Source of the DNA: Sequoia sempervirens
Lineage: Eukaryota > Streptophyta > Pinopsida > Cupressales > Cupressaceae
Direction: 5' to 3'
Assembly: GCA_007258455.2 (NCBI GenBank)
Contig: VDFB02373365.1
Location: 219,056,162 to 219,120,161, forward strand
DNA: 64,000 bases
Part shown: positions 22,750 to 34,140 of the stretch, piece after piece
Numbering within the stretch: the stretch's first letter is position 1
Layout of the letters: each line of letters opens with the position of its first letter
Notes under the pieces: generated by a model
Told to the model about the DNA's origin: nothing
The model's database searches: none
What the model saw: the letters and a program-made list of their open reading frames with translations, nothing else
Position numbers and translations under genes: made by a program

Positions 22750-25700
22750 TCATGCTAAATCACAAGGTGTTACTGATGTAGATTCCCCTGTCATAATGTG
22801 CCATCGATATCTTGCTTGAAGAAGTTGCTTTACTAAGATACATGCACTTGAATACAAATTTTGAGATACATGATGTGCTTCGTCGATACCAAAGTTAACT
22901 ATGTCTTTGTGCACACATCGTGATAGACTGCATTCTGAATCCTTATGATGAAGGGTTGTTTCCAATACATGGTTAATATGGGAATTGGATATCATGTATG
23001 GAGGCATGGATGGAGTGCGTTTAGGGATAAGCTCGATGGATTGGTTGATAGCTTGGAATCTTTGACTCTCCAAACTTGGGAGGATGAGCAATGATGGGTG
23101 GATACGAAAGTGTGCGTGGAATTAGGACTGGAACTGCTTGATACACTTTGTACATTGCTTGAAAATACTACTTTTGTTTTTTTGGATATCTTTGATGGAT
23201 ACTTTTCCCTTTTTTATTTTTTCCCATAATTTCTTTGACTAATGGAGTTTGATAGGGATAATCTTTCTTTGTATTTTTTGGTGTCCATATGTATTTGATT
23301 TTTCCATTATGCTTTCCAACTTATTTTTCTATGATAACATTCCTTATGCTTTGATTCAATTATTTCTTTCGAAGTTGGTCCCAATTCATGGATGGAGTGA
23401 TGGGTGGATGAAGATTCATGACATGACTGGTTGTAGTATTGACATTAGTTTCTTCATAAGGATTCCTCATGCTCCCTATGTTGATGTTTTCTTGAGACGA
23501 AGTTGCCCCCAGTATGCTGGTAGTAGTTCCTTCATGCTTTGATTCTACCTGTTCTGAGAGCTCTTGTTTAGAATGAATTCTTTGATAAATAACCACCGTA
23601 GGTGACATTTCAATTTGTTGCTTCGCTAACTCTAAATTATACTATTCTATCTAACTTGTTTCCTTGAGTGGATAATACTGGATATTTGCATACCTAATGT
23701 TGACAACTCTATTTGACTATATGAACCAATAACCTTCTCTTTTTGTTTAATAATATCAGGAGTAAAGGAATCTTGTTCTGAATAAAGATCATAAATGTGT
23801 CCATCCATAGAAAGAATCTCATGGGTAGATGGATGAGTATGTGCGACATGGATATGATCATCTTGCATAGATAGGAGAGTGTCCATTAGATTATTGTAGT
23901 ATCTTGAAGATACAAATTATTGATCTTGAATGATTTCGGAGTTGCTTTCAACATGCTTTGGATCAAGTTCTTTATATGGATCAGTTTCATAGGATAGATT
24001 TCTTAGAAAGGGTTCTTGGATGTCATCATTAGACATGGTAAGTGGTTCAATATCCTCAAGTGTCTAGTTCAGGGTTCTTTCAGTATATGTAACCATGAGG
24101 GCGAAGGAGGTCAACATGTCTTGGGAAGGACCATTGCTAGACCTTAATGAAAGATGTTGATTATGCTTTGGGATAAATTCTTGAGATATGTCCTCTAACT
24201 CATAAGGCAATGTAGGGACATTTTCAACATGATCATAGGTCAATGGATTGTGCATTATGTCGATAGGATCAAACAATTATGTGCTCATCGATGGAGAGAT
24301 CTTGATCATTTTTTTCAACAATTATGATGGAAGGATTTCCAATGTCTTCAACCATAGGGTCAAATGGTGTTGACATTTCTTGAATTGGATCATTGTTGGG
24401 TATTGTTGGTGGATTTTGATCATGATTGAAAAGTGACTCTTGATGTATGTTGATTTGATCTTCAGACGAGATAAAAACATCTTCAATGTGTTCTTTGATG
24501 GATAGATCTTCATCATTGTCACCAATAGTTATCATTTTTTGTGTCTGTGCTTGTGTTTGTTGGGTAGCTTGAGAGGCTTGTTGCACTTGTTGAGCTCGTG
24601 TTTCTTGTTGTGTAGCTAGATATTGTTGGATGGCCTTTTGGTAGGCCTGGTGAGATTTTAGCGCAATGTTGTATTGCCTTGCTGCATTTGGTTTTGGTGG
24701 TAGTGGTGGTGGAATCAGAATCATGTTGGATGTAGTGATGGGTGGTTGAGATAATTTTGAAGTGATCATAGTGGTTTTTGATATGATGGGTTTGATCGAG
24801 GTGACAGGTCTTTGGGAGACCATATTTTGATTTTTCAGGATTGATGTTGTCATTTGATTAGATACCATATGTTGGTGCGATGTCGATGGTATATCCAAAG
24901 GATTTGATGTGATGACTTGACTGGTGTTAGGTGGATTGATTTGGATGGAGTGATTGGTGCTAGGTAAAGGGGGAAGCCCTAAACCATGGAATGATGTTGA
25001 TATGGGTAATGGTGGTGGAGATGTCTCTTGGCACAATGATTCAACTATTTTGGGAAGTGTAGCAATTTGATCTCACCAAATTTGATCTAGATTTCAATCT
25101 TGACTCCCTTGATATAATTGATTTGGCTTTTGTTCAAGTAGATTTGGGATGTGTACTTGTGATTTTTTAATGGGATCATGGAAAAAATTATTTTGGACAA
25201 TGTTCTAATTTGGGATGATGTTCATATTTGGCATGATACGTTGAATTTCACTATTGTTGATGTTGGGAATCACATTGCCTTGTTTTAGGTAACTTGGATT
25301 TTGCATGGTGTTACCTTGATTTGGACTAATACACAGAGTCATTAACATCTTGTTTGGACTTTGAACAACATTTGTATCATTCACAAACATATTTATCCCA
25401 AAGTTTTCGAGATTCATGTTTGGAAAACTTGTACTTGGTACATTCTCATTTGGCATGTATGGATTTGGTGGGATGACGTTATTCATTTGAAGGCTCATGC
25501 ATTGATTGTTTAGTTGGTGGAATTGTAGGTTTGAACTTAGATCTACCATTGAGAAAGGTGTTCCAAACTTTTTAATAGGCATACTCACATTTGTTGTGCC
25601 ATTGAAATTTATCAAAGGCAGTGATCCCATGTATGCTTTGTATAAATGTAAGTGTTGATAATCAATCAGCATTGTAAGGCTTTGATAGATTAGTTGACTT

Positions 25701-25843
25701 GGATTACTCATGATGTATGGATCAAGTTTATATTCCATGTTCCTCTTGTGTTTTGACCTTGTTCTAAAAGTGACCTCTAAGGTTCCTAGGACTAATGACG
25801 AGATGGAGGATGAAAAGTGGTAAATGATGAGGGTGAAGAACAT
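22750..25843 (-). pseudogene. Single large ORF of the non-autonomous element, Pro/Gln/Asn-rich, broken by stops
   Basis: The best-preserved part, 25843-24269 on the minus strand, reads as one frame with about four stops (25204 and three more up to 25060). The N-terminal third is Asn/Met/Pro-rich (NVIPPNPYMPNENVP). A central part holds PPPLPISTS and IPPPLPPKP, then a Gln-rich stretch (LATQQETRAQQVQQ), then an acidic tail in which NDEDLSIKEHI and NDQDLSIDEHI form an internal repeat. Further frames continue to 22750 with the same Asp/His/Ser composition. No zinc knuckle, gag, protease, RT or integrase block is visible. It could be an element-specific gag substitute or a captured gene; I do not recognise it. 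Confidence 0.5.
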
Positions 25844-28605
25844 TTAGGAACTTTGGATCAATGCTAGACTTAGGATTTGATTTTGATTGTTTGATTGGAT
25901 AATGAAATTGTAAACCCTAAGATGTTGGATGTTATCTTAGGATGAACTTGTTCAAAGGGGTGCTAATTTAACTAGAGGTATGAGAAAGGATGCATTCCCA
26001 TACTCCTAACTAAACAAGGTGATTTTGATTTCGATGATTTACCCAAGTCTAGAATGATGTTTCCAAAGCTCTAAAGTTGTTTGGGGGATGGATTTTGATA
26101 AGTTTTTTGAATTTGGATGAAGTGTTCGATTTGATCCTAAATGAACCTAGGAAGGACTTGTTTATGAGACCAAGATAGTGAAGAACATGTCTTTCTCTAA
26201 GAGTAATTCAAAATCAAAAGACCAATGTTTGCATGAAAACCATATGACCAAACGATGCCAAGCACATGTGTAGGGTCCAATTGATTCAATATTTTCTTAA
26301 TGGATTCATTTTGTCACAAACACACTCTTGATTAGATTTTGAATCTAGATGTCTAATGTCTCAACTTTCCCCTTATCCCGCAAAGTGTATTATGCAGAAA
26401 CCAAGGAAATTTGAGGCAAGAGTTACCTATTGTTGACCTTAGTAGGAGAAAATTGAGATGAAATCCAAATGTTTAGAAGCCTTTAAGGATACGAATCCCA
26501 AGGGAAAGAAATAATATGTGAGTTTTTTCAAGGATATTTGCTTCTCCTAAGGGGTTTGCAATTTTGATAATTTGTTGAATGTTGGTTTCCCAATGTTTTT
26601 GATTAAAGCACTGTGTTTTCAAACTGACTCACAATCAATATAACATCCTAGCTCAATTGGTATGTTTTTCTTGGTAGGCTTGCCTCATTCCCTTCGTAGA
26701 AGAGATGATTTTACATGCAACCAAGGAAAGAGTATAGAGGTATGTTAAGAATGAAGTCTTAACCTCTATACTTTAACCAAGATTAGACATGGCAAGTAAC
26801 TTCTTGGAATCTAAGTTCCAATGCACCACTTTGATAAACTCGCTCAATGGATCAATTGGTCACTACAAAAAAAGGGTTCTATTTTGGACTTTCTGTTCAT
26901 GGAGATTGACCCATATGGCAAGAGTCCCCTTTCAGATCCATCTTGTCAGAATCAACTACGTGATACTGGTGTTTCTTCCAATACCCACATTTTTATCTCG
27001 GCTAGAAATACTATTGGATTTAGAGTGTTACCGGTTGAGTCATTCCCTTGGGTGAGCAATTTTTCCCCAAGGCAGGCCCTCTAAGTTAGAAAAAGGCAAA
27101 TAAATTTATTCATAGTTTGATCAACCATTGTTTATAAACAAAGGGAGAACACATGCAATAAATTTATCCACACTCGTACAAGAATTTGTTCAATTTTAAA
27201 CCCAAATCAAAGTGTGTAGGAAATCATTTATGAAACTTAATGTCATCAAAAAGACTTTTGATTCTCAAGATCGCTGTGAAGCACGAGAGAAGTGCATACG
27301 CCTTTTTGGATGAGATTATTTTGCATAAAATATTACAAAGCATAGAAGACACATGTTCATTTTAAATCCACAAAGCAATGATGAGTTTGTTTTAAGCACC
27401 AAAAATCAAATTTCAAGTTTGTTTGTTCAATTTTAACCAAATCCAAAAGCTAGTGAGTTTCTAGAGTTCAATTTTTAGCCCAACTTTGAAAAAAATAAAA
27501 ATAAAAATAATCAATGGTTTAGTTGGCCTAAAACAGAAAATGAAAGTAGAAATTGGACATTCTAGATCATTAGAATAAGAATTTAAAAATTCTCTTTTCA
27601 AATCTTCAAGTTCAATATTCACTTCTCCAGTTCAATTTTTCTTGTGATTCTCATGTGAGAGAGACCACCATAGTTTCATGATGAAAACATGCAATCAAAG
27701 TAAAAATATTAGCAATGAGATCTATGTAAAGCATACATCAATTTCACAAGAAATTTCATTTGTCATGTAGAGTTTCTATAAAAAAATAATGGTTATAATG
27801 TTAAAAATCAGATTCTATGCAACCCCAAGTTGGAAAACCAAATAATTGGCTACGTAGAAAAAATATTTGAAGGTCTCTCCACTAAATTGTCATTTGAAAA
27901 CATTATTACACCAAAATAAATCATAATTATCCATTATTGCAGTTTTATAAAGAGGTCCCCAATAGTCAATTAAAGCTCCTCAAAGTCACCCAACAATTAA
28001 AAATTAGACATATTTTAATATTTAATCCAACAAATCTGAAAAAGATAATGTTAGAATATTAAAGATAATGTCACAATATCTAAGTATTTGAAGTAGCAAA
28101 CTACCACAAACTCTTAACCATAAATAGACAACTTGCTAACAAAGATCAAAGTCTCCCCCACTAACAATTCAAAATTAGGCAATTTAATGCAGACAAATAA
28201 AGATTTTATGTGATTTACACCAGAAAAGTAACACCTCGATTCCCATTCACTTCACCTATAGGAAGTCATAAATGAGGGATGCCAATCAAGAAGATATCTG
28301 GAAAAACCATAAATGGGTAATCTTAAACAAGAACGATGTCTGCAAAAAGCCATAAAAAGGGCAATTTCAAATAATGAAATAAGTCAATCCAAATGTCAAA
28401 TCCAAACATCATTCAAGAAAGACATTAACTTCCTAACATCGCCCCCTTAATGGACTCCAATTCAAATATTAACCCCCTGTGCAGAGATATCAAGATGTTA
28501 CAATCAATGGCCTATGGAAGTTCCTTTTTTTTATGGCATACAGCTCTGATTTTCAATGTTCCATAACTAATTTGACAATAATTATTGGTGGTGCAAGAAA
28601 AGAGG
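25844..28605. other. Internal 5' part of the element, mostly non-coding
   Basis: AT-rich DNA. One plus-strand frame at 26821-27084 (FDKLAQWINWSLQKKG, then FLFMEIDPYGKSPLSDP) looks more protein-like than its surroundings but is not recognised. At 28441 the minus strand reads AAGGGGGCGA followed by TGTTAGGAAG, which resembles a polypurine tract next to an LTR start of yet another element; its partner was not found. Confidence 0.4.
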
Positions 28606-28725
28606 ATTGGCAGTGGTGAGAACATTGAAATTTTAGAAGTGGTTAATGAGTGGGCTCATATAGACCTAGATGAAAGACTGGTTATCAAGCTCAACTTTGA
28701 TGAGATTTCATACAACATACAATAA
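28606..28725 (+). pseudogene. Unidentified coding-like fragment (plus strand)
   Basis: A 39-codon frame reads IGSGENIEILEVVNEWAHID and ends LNFDEISYNIQ before a stop. Composition is that of an ordinary soluble protein rather than of a repeat. Family not recognised. It lies among other apparent host-gene pieces. Confidence 0.3.
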
Positions 28726-28759
28726 ATATTTATAAAAGTTACATGTAGGACATAGATGT

Positions 28760-28945
28760 ATTAAAGGCCTTGATAATATATCTCCCAAGATGTTTCAATA
28801 CTAGCACCCAAGCTTAAGTAGGTATATCAGCTCTGAACAAAGCATCAAGTATATGAGATTTTAGAAAGTCATCCCCTCCTAAGCAACTATGAAGATATAA
28901 AACTAGACTATTCTTCCCCTCATCTTCTTGCCACGTTGACTTCGA
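28760..28945 (-). pseudogene. Unidentified coding-like fragment (minus strand)
   Basis: Minus strand reads STWQEDEGKNSLVLYLHSCL, then GGDDFLKSHILDALFRADIP, a stop, and AWVLVLKHLGR. It looks like a helical soluble protein exon. Family not recognised; the pieces at 28606 and 29403 may come from the same or other genes. Confidence 0.35.
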
Positions 28946-29402
28946 TTGAGGTATAGTTTTCCTATTAGTACAATACACCTCTGGTATGCTTTACTATGCA
29001 CATCATCGCAATAATTTCTATAACTTTTGCATCACTTTTTAGATTAGTCATTGTGCAAATATTTCCTCAAGGAATCATATTTCCATTATTTCTTATCATT
29101 GCAATCTGAAGACAAGCCAAATTCCACTCATCTGAAAGTTTTGTTTCATGAACTTCTTCATTCATGAGGGTATGAATGATGGATAGAACATCGAATATAT
29201 GAGATTCTTCCAAAAATAAAAAAGCTCGACAATGAATTTAATGGGTATAAGATAGATCTCATTAAGGAGAGTATTCAGATGGGATCCCTATGTTGACTAT
29301 GAGAGAATTCTAAAGTAATTATAAAACTTGGAAGGGACTAAACTAAAATCCTTGAAAGAAAATTAGTTGGTATACTCACAGTTGACAAAGAAGCCACTCT
29401 TG

Positions 29403-29640
29403 TGATTGCAATGGCATGGTAAAAACAGACATCCCTGCCCACGCAGGAATCATAGGAAGGGTACACGAACTTGTCAGAATGCTATTACTAGGTGTGGAGC
29501 CGAATTCTGGAACCTTACTGACAAACTCCTCCTAGCATTTCCCCATCTGATTTTCACCATGTATAGTTTGATTAGGAAATATCATGATTTGAAGAGATCT
29601 GTATTGGAAGGCTCGCTTTCTAGAAGCACATTAAAGGAGT
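29403..29640 (+). pseudogene. Unidentified coding-like fragment (plus strand)
   Basis: One frame from about 29418 reads VKTDIPAHAGIIGRVHELV and RMLLLGVEPNSGTLLTNSS before a stop; the neighbouring frame then reads FPHLIFTMYSLIRKYHDLK and SVLEGSLSRSTLKEY up to about 29640. This suggests one coding sequence with a frameshift near 29535. I cannot name the family. Confidence 0.35.
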
Positions 29641-29890
29641 ACCTTTTGTGTTCTATTGTATGTAGTGTGGTCATAACTGAACATGGTTGTACATGCATTC
29701 TTGATCCAGACATCATAGCCAGAGTCAGCCAACATAAATGCTAGAGATTGTTTAGGTTCATTCAATAGCCATGATTCACCACCCTCCATTAATCCATGAT
29801 GTAAGAAAATAGGTTCCTTGCAGGAAGTGCCCAATGTTCTGTTAGACACCTTTTGTACCGCAAGCAAAAACCCATCCTTAGTCGGAACCT
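29634..29890 (-). pseudogene. Captured fragment of a plant acid (triacylglycerol) lipase gene
   Basis: Minus strand reads VPTKDGFLLAVQKVSN (crossing a short reading-frame change), then PIFLHHGLMEGGESWLLN, then SLAFMLADSGYDVWIKN and FSYDHTTYN. This matches the N-terminal region of plant AB-hydrolase lipases, where HHG--DG--W--N, LAF-LAD-GYDVW and TR-S--H are conserved; HHG forms part of the oxyanion hole. Only about 80 of roughly 400 residues are present: the GHSLG catalytic Ser block is absent. The conserved GN-RG after DVW is altered to KNACT. It lies in the 5' internal region of the LTR element. Confidence 0.8.
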
Positions 29891-29997
29891 ACCAAAAAAA
29901 AAGAAGAAAAAAAAACTATGGAAATCCACCTTAAAATCAGTGTCATGCCTTTGTGATCCTTTCAACCTATTGTGGCTCCCATCCGTTCGAGGAGAAC

Positions 29998-30285
29998 TCA
30001 TTCATGCTACAACAAGACAATCCAAATGACTATGTTGTTGCCACTAATGACAACCATACTATCAAGGAGTTTCTAGAGGCGGCCTTTGGGTATGTGGGCT
30101 TGGACTGGAAGGATTATGTCAACATAGATCCCAGGTATTTTTTCCCTGCAGAGGTTGATAATCTTAGAGGGGATTCATCTAATATAAGGAAGCTTCATAA
30201 ATGAACTTCCAAGGTTAGTTTCAAGCAATTGGTAGCCATGATGGTGGACCATGACTTGGATTTGGGTAATAGACTGCTGTGAGTA
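29998..30285 (+). pseudogene. Captured fragment of GDP-mannose 4,6-dehydratase gene
   Basis: Plus strand reads MLQQDNPNDYVVATNDNHTI, KEFLEAAFGYVGLDWKDYV, then IDPRYFFPAEVDNLRGDSS, a TGA stop at 30202 where the family usually has Trp, and VSFKQLVAMMVDHDLDL. This corresponds to the C-terminal part of plant GMD/MUR1-type enzymes, which convert GDP-mannose to the 4-keto-6-deoxy intermediate of GDP-fucose synthesis. The NAD-binding Rossmann half and catalytic residues are not present. It lies about 110 bases from the lipase fragment, in opposite orientation. Confidence 0.85.
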
Positions 30286-30723
30286 GTTTGGCATAGAATG
30301 CAACCAGCACAAGAACCATGTGTGTTGGCAGAGACAAAGACAATAAAAAAAAAAAGTTTTGCAGATTGAGGAGAGGAAAATGAAATGACATTTAACTTGT
30401 AGCAGAAATATTAAAATAGAACAACGATTTTGTTATTATTTCCTTCAAAAAGAGAGCTGCCAGTTCTTTGTTTGTTCATGCAATTTTTCATTCAAAAAAC
30501 ATAGTATATGCCTCTTTTTAATTCTTCAAAATAGAGTATCATATTTTCAATCTTACTCTAGAATGAAAGTAACAAGCTCGAGTTTGATTCTCAAACAAAA
30601 AGTAAAAATGGTGTCTTTGAAATACAAAAAAATTTGATAGCTTGCCTCTAACAATGATATCACCAAGATTAAAGACAAATAAAGATTAAACACTAAGATT
30701 CTTCCCTCCTTCTATCACCATAA
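30286..30723 (-). other. 5' leader of the 15.2 kb element with degenerate PBS
   Basis: Non-coding. At its right end the plus strand reads TCTATCACCA (30711-30720), three bases before the LTR; on the minus strand this gives TGGTGATAGA after the LTR, in the place of a primer-binding site. It partly resembles the initiator-Met PBS TGGTATCAGA (3 mismatches). Confidence 0.55.
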
Positions 30724-31732
30724 TGTAGATTCCAAATTTACAAATGGTTAGTATTTCAGAACCAAGCTAATAATCAAGCATCCATATGAAATAATAAATC
30801 ATGTTTCTAAATGCAAACAAATTACAAGATAAACTAAAGCATATAAAACATGAAATAAACTCTATTTCATATTGGATTGGTATTATTGTAGAAAATATCC
30901 CTTTCCCAATCCTTGATAGATAAGCTAAATGATATAATGCCAATGATGATGATGGAGTGATGGTGGGAAAAATTAGTTCTCCTGAAGAGAGTGACTTTAC
31001 ATGAATGATTGTGGAGATTGTGGAGATTGTGAAGGATTTGATAAAAGATGAAGCTTTCATTTATAGATTATCAAATGCTAAGAGTGCTCAAGAGGGAGCA
31101 ATGTGGGACTAAAAAAAGGCCAATGAAAAGAGACCACTTTTCATCTTGCCATAGGTTGAGGGGTGTGCAAGATTTGAGAAATGTGCCCAAGAGGGGGAAA
31201 TTTTAAATTTGAATTTGAGAGTTAATGCTTAGTTTGACCTTTGCAAGGGACATGTAAGAGACATTAATTGCTTTGTTGGATGTACATGTCCACTTGATTT
31301 TGAATTCAAACTTGAGGGAATATTCCTCAAGGATGCCATGTTGATGGAAAATGTTGATTTAATAAATCAATAAATTCATTTATATGTGCAAGTGGCAAAA
31401 TCTAGAGAATACAAGTGATTAGGATTAGCATTAGATTAGATTTAATCCTAATTTAGTTAACTAAAAAGAGGATTAGGTGATTTGACCTTTTTTCTTTAGA
31501 TTTAAAGATTACACTAAATCAAAAAGGAGACGAAAGATGATAAAGATTTAGTTAAATAAATATTTGATTTATTTAGCTAAGGGTGATAATGATAAGATTA
31601 AATTAAATAAAGTTGATGACCTTTAGGAGATTGAAATTGATTTACCTAATGAATGGATGAATGTGAATTTTATTTATTTAATGAGTGGATGAACGTGAAT
31701 TGAGTGCATGATGTTAATTTCACATGTCTACA
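30724..31732 (-). repeat. 5' LTR of the 15.2 kb element
   Basis: About 1009 bases, TGTAGA...TCTACA termini, similar to the LTRs at 16501 and 18937. Its outer end joins the copia RNase H frame, and the first five host bases (GGTAC) pair with GGTAT at 16496. Confidence 0.9.
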
Positions 31733-32940
31733 GGTACCCCACAAATATCTGATGACTCTTTTAACTACATCCCAATGAACTCTACCAGAATTAGACATAT
31801 ATCTATAAAGAAGTACAACTACTTGGGAAATGTTTGGTCTAGTAAAAACCATAGTGTACATCAAACTTACAAATACACTCTAGTAAGGAACTCTGCTCAT
31901 GTCTTTCATCTCTGATGTAGATGTTGGACAATCTAACATAGATAAATTTGTTCAAACTAAAATAGGAACACACAACAATCTATAATCCTACATATCAAAC
32001 CTTTGTAAAATTGAATTGACATACTTACTTTGGCCAAGCCATAGCTTTCTATTCACTCTATCTCTTTTAATTTATATCCCAAGAATGTGTTTAGCTACAC
32101 CAAGATCTTTCACTTCATTTGGAAGAAAGGTGAGATTTTAGTTCTGAAATCATACATTTCCCTCTACGAATAAATAACATATCATCAACATATAATGAAA
32201 TAAATAGGAAATGATCACCATTAGTTTTATAATAGACACAATGATCTGATTTAGAATGCTCAAATCCCAAACTCAACACATATGTATCAAATTTCTAGTA
32301 CCACAAACTAGGGCTATGTTTTAAGCCATACAAACATTTCTTCAATTTGCAAGCCAACTTCTTTTACCTTTCACCACATAGTGCTCTGGCTATGTCATAT
32401 AAATATCCTCCTCCAAATCACCATGAAGGAAAGCAGTTTTCACATCCATTTTCTCAACCTCTAAATCATAAGCAGCAACAATAGAAATAATAAATCTAAT
32501 GAGTGTCATTTTTACAATAAGAGAAAAAATTTCACCATAATCAACACCCCCAACTTGAGAGTAACCCTTCGCAACCAACCTTTCTTTAGACTTCTCAATT
32601 CCTCCATTTTAACTAATATTTTTCTTGAACACCCATTTGCAACCAAAAGGTTTTCATCCTTTAGGAAATGGTAGAAGATCCCATGAATGATTTTTTTTCA
32701 AAGATGCCATTTCTTCATCCATAGAAATGTTCCAGAATTTTGCATCATTCATACCTAATGCCTCTTCTACAGATCTGGGTTCATCCATGTTAGTATTCAA
32801 AGCAAAAATACATCTCCAATCATCAAGTGAATACCTTTCAGGTGGTTGTCTATGCCTTGTATACCTATGAAAAAGTTGAGTTGGAGGCTCTTCCTCCTCT
32901 TCTAAAGATCCAGAGTTAGATGAGATCTTGTCAACTTATT
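31733..32940 (-). pseudogene. Copia reverse transcriptase and start of RNase H
   Basis: The minus strand carries RT blocks: LVAKGYSQVGGVDYGEIFS with a conserved position changed, LIRFIISIVAAYDLEVEKMD and VKTAFLHGDLEEDIYM (32578-32390), then a degraded stretch including ladder-like blocks near 32200 (DHFLFISLYVDD-type region) and finally MMYTMVFTRPNISQ, RYMSNSGRVHWD and VKRVIRYLWGT near 31864-31733. The last motif is where the 15.2 kb element begins. Confidence 0.8.
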
Positions 32941-34140
32941 GTCTATCCTTGGGCCTCGATTCAACTTTCTCAGGTGTAGAAGGAAATTGAATCACATCTT
33001 TTTGTTTACTTTGTTCTGGTTGCAATGTAATATAAGAAGTTCTAGTTTCTCTAAAAATAAAAATTCTACTATGTATTTCCTTTTGTGCAATAGGATCCCA
33101 AAGCTTGTATCCTTTCACACCATAACTATATCTGATGAAGATATATTTCGCATCCTTGTTATCCAACTTTGTTTGCTTCTCCTTTTGCACATTTACATAT
33201 GTATCACAACCAAAAACTTTAAGATTTCTTAATCAAGGCTTGTGACCCAACCATGCCTCTATAGGCATCTTATCAACAAGAGTTAATGTAGGAGACATGT
33301 TAATTAGGAAATAGGTAGTGGCAATAGCTTCATCCCAAAACCTTTATTCTAGGATAACAACACTCAACATATTCCTAGCCTTCTCCATCATTGTATTTTT
33401 CTTTCTTTATGCAACTCCATTCTATTGTGGAGAATAAGGAGTTGTCTTTTGTCTATGAATATCACACTGTTTATAGAATCTATCAAAATCATTAGAGAAA
33501 AATTCACAGCCTTTATCAGTCCTTAAACATTTTATTTTCTTTCCAATCTGTAACTCAACTATTGCTTTAAATTATTTAATTTGACTGAAAAACTTTAGAT
33601 TTATTCTTTAGAAAATATACCCATGTCCTTCTACTATGGGCATCAATAAATGAAACATAATATTTGGATTTACCAATCAAAGGAACATCTATAGGACCAA
33701 ACACATCAAAATGAATAAAATCCAATATACCACAAGTTTTATGAGAACTTGAGTAAAACTAATTTTTTTTTTTTTTTCATAAATCCAATGCTCATAGAAA
33801 TTGAATTCAAGATTAAAATTAGAAAAACCTTTAACAAGGTTTTATTTTTCAAGGTCCCTAGACCCCTTTCTCCAATATGTCCAAGTCTCTAGTGCCATAA
33901 TATAGTTTTCTTTGTAGATAACTTTGTTTCAGAAGAAAAAGAACCCTTGGGTACTCAAAATCCATGACCATCTGCTAAATGTGAAACCCTCACTTCTTCC
34001 ACAATATTTCTTTTCACATAAGTACTATTGCACTCAATAGTGCATGCATCCAACTTATACAATGTGCCATATTTAACACTATCAATTGGCATAGAACCTT
34101 TGACCACATTGCATTATGCATAAGAAAATACTTCCTACAC
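32936..34140 (-). pseudogene. Copia integrase and its C-terminal linker
   Basis: The region 33190-32936 reads KLDNKDAKYIFIRYSYGVKG and YKLWDPIAQKEIHSRIFIF, the conserved block just after copia integrase. Upstream (33900-33200), broken frames on the minus strand carry pieces matching the catalytic core, including the LRTDKGCEFFSNDF-type block near 33520 and the NGVA-KKN block near 33410. Stops are frequent. Confidence 0.7.

Larger units (their letters stand above)
16501..31732 (-). mobile_element. 15.2 kb non-autonomous LTR retrotransposon with three LTR copies and captured gene fragments
   Basis: Minus-strand order is 5' LTR (31732-30724), degenerate PBS, a region with host-gene fragments (30.3-28.6 kb), a Pro/Gln/Asn-rich ORF (25843-22750), simple tandem repeats, a polypurine tract, LTR (19950-18937), a second copy of the 3' internal 1.45 kb, a second polypurine tract, and an outer LTR (17487-16501). 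No RT, integrase or protease is visible in about 10.8 kb of internal DNA, so it would depend on enzymes from another element, like a LARD-type element. It is inserted in a copia RNase H gene. Confidence 0.8.

Noticed and set aside
29998..30285. A functional GDP-mannose 4,6-dehydratase gene
   Set aside because: Only the C-terminal quarter is present, with an in-frame stop, embedded in an LTR element.
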